From positions 1-7,383 of the forward strand of contig JAISJZ010000329.1 in the NCBI GenBank assembly GCA_031261125.1: 7,383 nt of DNA, read 5' to 3'. The notes under the pieces were generated by a model. It was not told where the DNA came from and ran no database searches. It was given only the letters and a program-made list of their open reading frames with translations. A program made the position numbers and the translations under genes. Numbering within the stretch: the first letter of the stretch is position 1; each line of letters begins with the position of its first letter. Source of the DNA: Planctomycetaceae bacterium (GTDB lineage Bacteria > Planctomycetota > Planctomycetia > Pirellulales > Thermoguttaceae). Of the stretch, positions 6,142-7,383 are shown one piece after another.

Positions 6142-6626
6142 TGAAATTCAATTTTTTTCAACCGTCTCTCCGCATCGGCAGTGTTTGCGAACTAACTCCG
6201 CCGAAACTGGAAACGCTGGAGTTAAAGAACCTGTTGCTCGACGCGGACAGCACTTTGAAACGGTACCGTGCTGAAATGCCGGAACCGGATATTTGCGAAT
6301 GGCTTGAACAAATGAAAACGCACCGCATCGGGCTGTGTTTGGTGTCGAACGGCAAAGGATTTCGTATCCGGCGGTTTGCGGAAAATATCGCTTTGCCGGT
6401 TATTCCGGCGGCATTGAAACCGCTGCCGCGGGGCTGCAACGAAGCAGTCCGTTTAATGAATTTCGATAAGAAGACAACGGCAATGGTCGGCGACCAAGTG
6501 TTTGCCGATGTGCTTGCCGGTAAATGGGCGGGACTATTCACGATTTTAGTTGAACCGGTTCACCCAGAGGAGGAACATTGGTTCACAAGAATCAAAAGAC
6601 CGTTTGAAAAAATCGTGCTGCGCTGA
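6141..6626 (+). CDS. YqeG family HAD-type phosphatase
   Basis: Product of 161 residues, a normal length for the YqeG family (HAD superfamily, IIIA type). Motif I is LLLDADSTL with Asp34 as nucleophile and Asp36 as general acid/base. Motif II is VSN (68-70). Lys93 in ALKPLPRG is motif III, and VGDQVFADVLAGKWAG (116-131) is motif IV with Asp118. All catalytic positions are present, so it should be an active cytosolic phosphatase; no natural substrate can be assigned. The N-terminal FFQPSLRIGSVCELTPPKL is the characteristic YqeG lead-in. The ATG overlaps the hydrolase stop (TAATG), so translation is probably coupled and no separate Shine-Dalgarno is seen. Motif I reads DADST where DxDNT is more usual, a mild change. 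Confidence 0.88.
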   Translation: MKFNFFQPSLRIGSVCELTPPKLETLELKNLLLDADSTLKRYRAEMPEPDICEWLEQMKTHRIGLCLVSNGKGFRIRRFAENIALPVIPAALKPLPRGCNEAVRLMNFDKKTTAMVGDQVFADVLAGKWAGLFTILVEPVHPEEEHWFTRIKRPFEKIVLR

Positions 6627-6881
6627 TTTTCCGGTGTTTCTCCCAAGGACGGATTCAACCGTTTCGCGATGTTTTTATACTCTGAATTCTCGAAAATTAT
6701 TTTTTTTCTCCGCCCCCTATTGCAATCCGAAACCGATTTGTTAAATTTTTCCCCGTTATCGGCACTTCGTCGATGATTTAACCCCAAGGAATATCGTATC
6801 GAAATAAAGTTTTCAAACTGAAAATTAGCGTTCGTTGCCTCTCATAAATTACCACTTGAACCGTTAGGTTCTACATTACGG

Positions 6882-6925
6882 CAACACTCAAAGGACGCTC
6901 CCGAAAGGGAGCGTCTTTGGTGTTG
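6882..6925 (+). terminator. Long GAAA-capped hairpin, candidate terminator or leader element
   Basis: GACGCTCCC (6894-6902) and GGGAGCGTC (6907-6915) form a perfect 9-bp stem closed by a GAAA tetraloop. The stem continues with CAAAG against CTTTG and CAACAC against GTGTTG, interrupted by bulged bases, for roughly 19 pairs in all. The strand after the core reads TCTTTGG and then GTGTTGTGT, which is T/G-rich but not a clean T run. It lies 256 bp after the phosphatase gene and 151 bp before the next start codon. A terminator is the simplest reading; a stable leader structure or part of a small RNA is possible. Confidence 0.5.
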
Positions 6926-7062
6926 TGTAGTGTGCCTGTGGTAAGGTTATGAGAACAATGCAGAAACAGGCACTCTTTCTTGTTTTATCTCTGGAAGGTT
7001 GTCGTGTTCTGTGTGGTCAATGTTCTCTAATTCCTTTTCGCCCGATATTCCGCCAACTTCAC

Positions 7063-7068
7063 AAGGAG
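7063..7068 (+). promoter_or_regulatory. Strong ribosome binding site deciding the start at 7077
   Basis: AAGGAG ends 8 bases before ATG 7077, ideal Shine-Dalgarno spacing. It selects this frame over an overlapping open frame that begins at 6949. Confidence 0.85.
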
Positions 7069-7076
7069 AACTTGTT

Positions 7077-7383
7077 ATGTTCACCCGCAAACGCCTTTCG
7101 TTCCTGTTCCTCTGCACCGCCTTGTTGTTGTCCGTCCCCTGCCTTGCCGATGAGAAAACCGACAAGGAAATCAAAGACGAGTTCGCCAACGAGCAACTCA
7201 AAGTCCTTGCCGGTATGTATAGCAAAGTCGGTTTTGTTTCGGCAAGTTATCAGCCCTATGTCAAGGGTTATTGGTGGAACACTTCGCAATCCTTTTCTGT
7301 CAAAATTGAAGGCATCAAACAACTTCCTGAACACGAATTAACGGTAACATTTTCTGTAACCGTTCACGGTTATTTTTTACTAT
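7077..7383 (+). CDS. Exported protein of unknown function (N-terminal part)
   Basis: The first 102 codons of a gene that continues past the window. The product opens with a classical Sec signal peptide: basic MFTRKR, a hydrophobic core (about 7-19), and a probable cleavage after CLA at residue 24, leaving DEKTDKEIKDEF. The Cys at 22 follows Pro, which does not fit a lipobox. After cleavage the protein is charged for about 20 residues, then becomes aromatic- and beta-strand-like (YWWNTSQSFSVKIEG, LTVTFSVTVHGYF). I do not recognise the family. Codons in the first 60 residues favour C endings (TTC, ACC, CTC), then become T-richer. It is the only gene in the window with a strong Shine-Dalgarno sequence, which together with the C-ending codons hints at high expression; this is an inference. 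Its upstream region is unusually long and structured. Confidence 0.8.
   Translation, partial: MFTRKRLSFLFLCTALLLSVPCLADEKTDKEIKDEFANEQLKVLAGMYSKVGFVSASYQPYVKGYWWNTSQSFSVKIEGIKQLPEHELTVTFSVTVHGYFLL

Larger units (their letters stand above)
6627..7076. other. Non-coding stretch with several hairpins
   Basis: No convincing protein gene, tRNA or recognised riboswitch was found here. It holds a weak hairpin (ACGG/CCGT, 6649-6662) followed by T5 at 6672-6676, possibly the end of the phosphatase message. There is a T8 tract at 6700-6707, an A/T-rich hairpin AGTTTTCA-AAC-TGAAAATT (6808-6826), a small hairpin GAACC-GTTA-GGTTC (6858-6871), and the long stem at 6882-6925. A clear promoter for the gene at 7077 was not seen. 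The several stems could belong to a small RNA or a long mRNA leader. Confidence 0.5.

Noticed and set aside
6627..7076. Possible tRNA in the gene-free stretch
   Set aside because: I looked for a T-loop GTTCRA with flanking stems and a cloverleaf. The GGTTC at 6867-6871 pairs with GAACC just upstream in a small hairpin, and no acceptor or anticodon stem could be built around it.
6949..7341. 130-codon + strand open frame with a hydrophobic beginning
   Set aside because: It has no ribosome binding site, becomes Cys/Ser/Pro-rich where it overlaps the gene at 7077, and competes with a start that has a strong AAGGAG and a classical signal peptide.

Overview
The window reads as an ordinary, gene-dense stretch of a bacterial chromosome. 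A lipid A gene (lpxA) marks the cell as Gram-negative (diderm). The mix of an archaeal-type phosphoglycerate mutase, FloA, LpxA and a YqeG-type HAD phosphatase would fit the Planctomycetota/PVC group. That placement is an inference from gene content, not shown by a marker gene. No rRNA, tRNA, CRISPR array, transposase or phage gene was seen.

Layout. Left block, + strand: the 3' end of apgM (cut by the window edge), floA, then rluB, tightly packed and probably co-transcribed. rluB runs tail-to-tail into a minus-strand NAD-dependent epimerase, and their stop codons overlap by 6 bp. The epimerase is divergent from a TIM-barrel sugar phosphate isomerase/epimerase. The roughly 200 bp between them is the most structured non-coding part of the window. 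It holds a near-consensus sigma70-type promoter, an 11-bp inverted repeat carrying both candidate -10 boxes, a 9-bp direct repeat, and a second degenerate copy of the epimerase gene start exactly 80 bp upstream of the real one. The isomerase ends at an intrinsic terminator and faces a lone minus-strand lpxA.

Right block, + strand: a secreted alpha/beta hydrolase with its own TATAAT promoter is translationally coupled (TAATG) to a YqeG-family HAD phosphatase. About 450 bp without a recognisable gene follows, containing several hairpins. One is a long, GAAA-capped stem that may be a terminator or a leader structure. The window ends inside a gene for an unrecognised exported protein, the only gene here with a strong Shine-Dalgarno sequence.

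How the genes work together: there is no single pathway. Glycolysis (apgM), membrane microdomain organisation (floA), 23S rRNA modification (rluB), two sugar or nucleotide-sugar type enzymes, lipid A synthesis (lpxA), an exported esterase and a HAD phosphatase lie side by side. I did not find a convincing new multi-gene system. The best leads are the duplicated gene start in the divergent promoter region, the structured leader and unknown exported protein at the right end, and the general lack of Shine-Dalgarno sequences.
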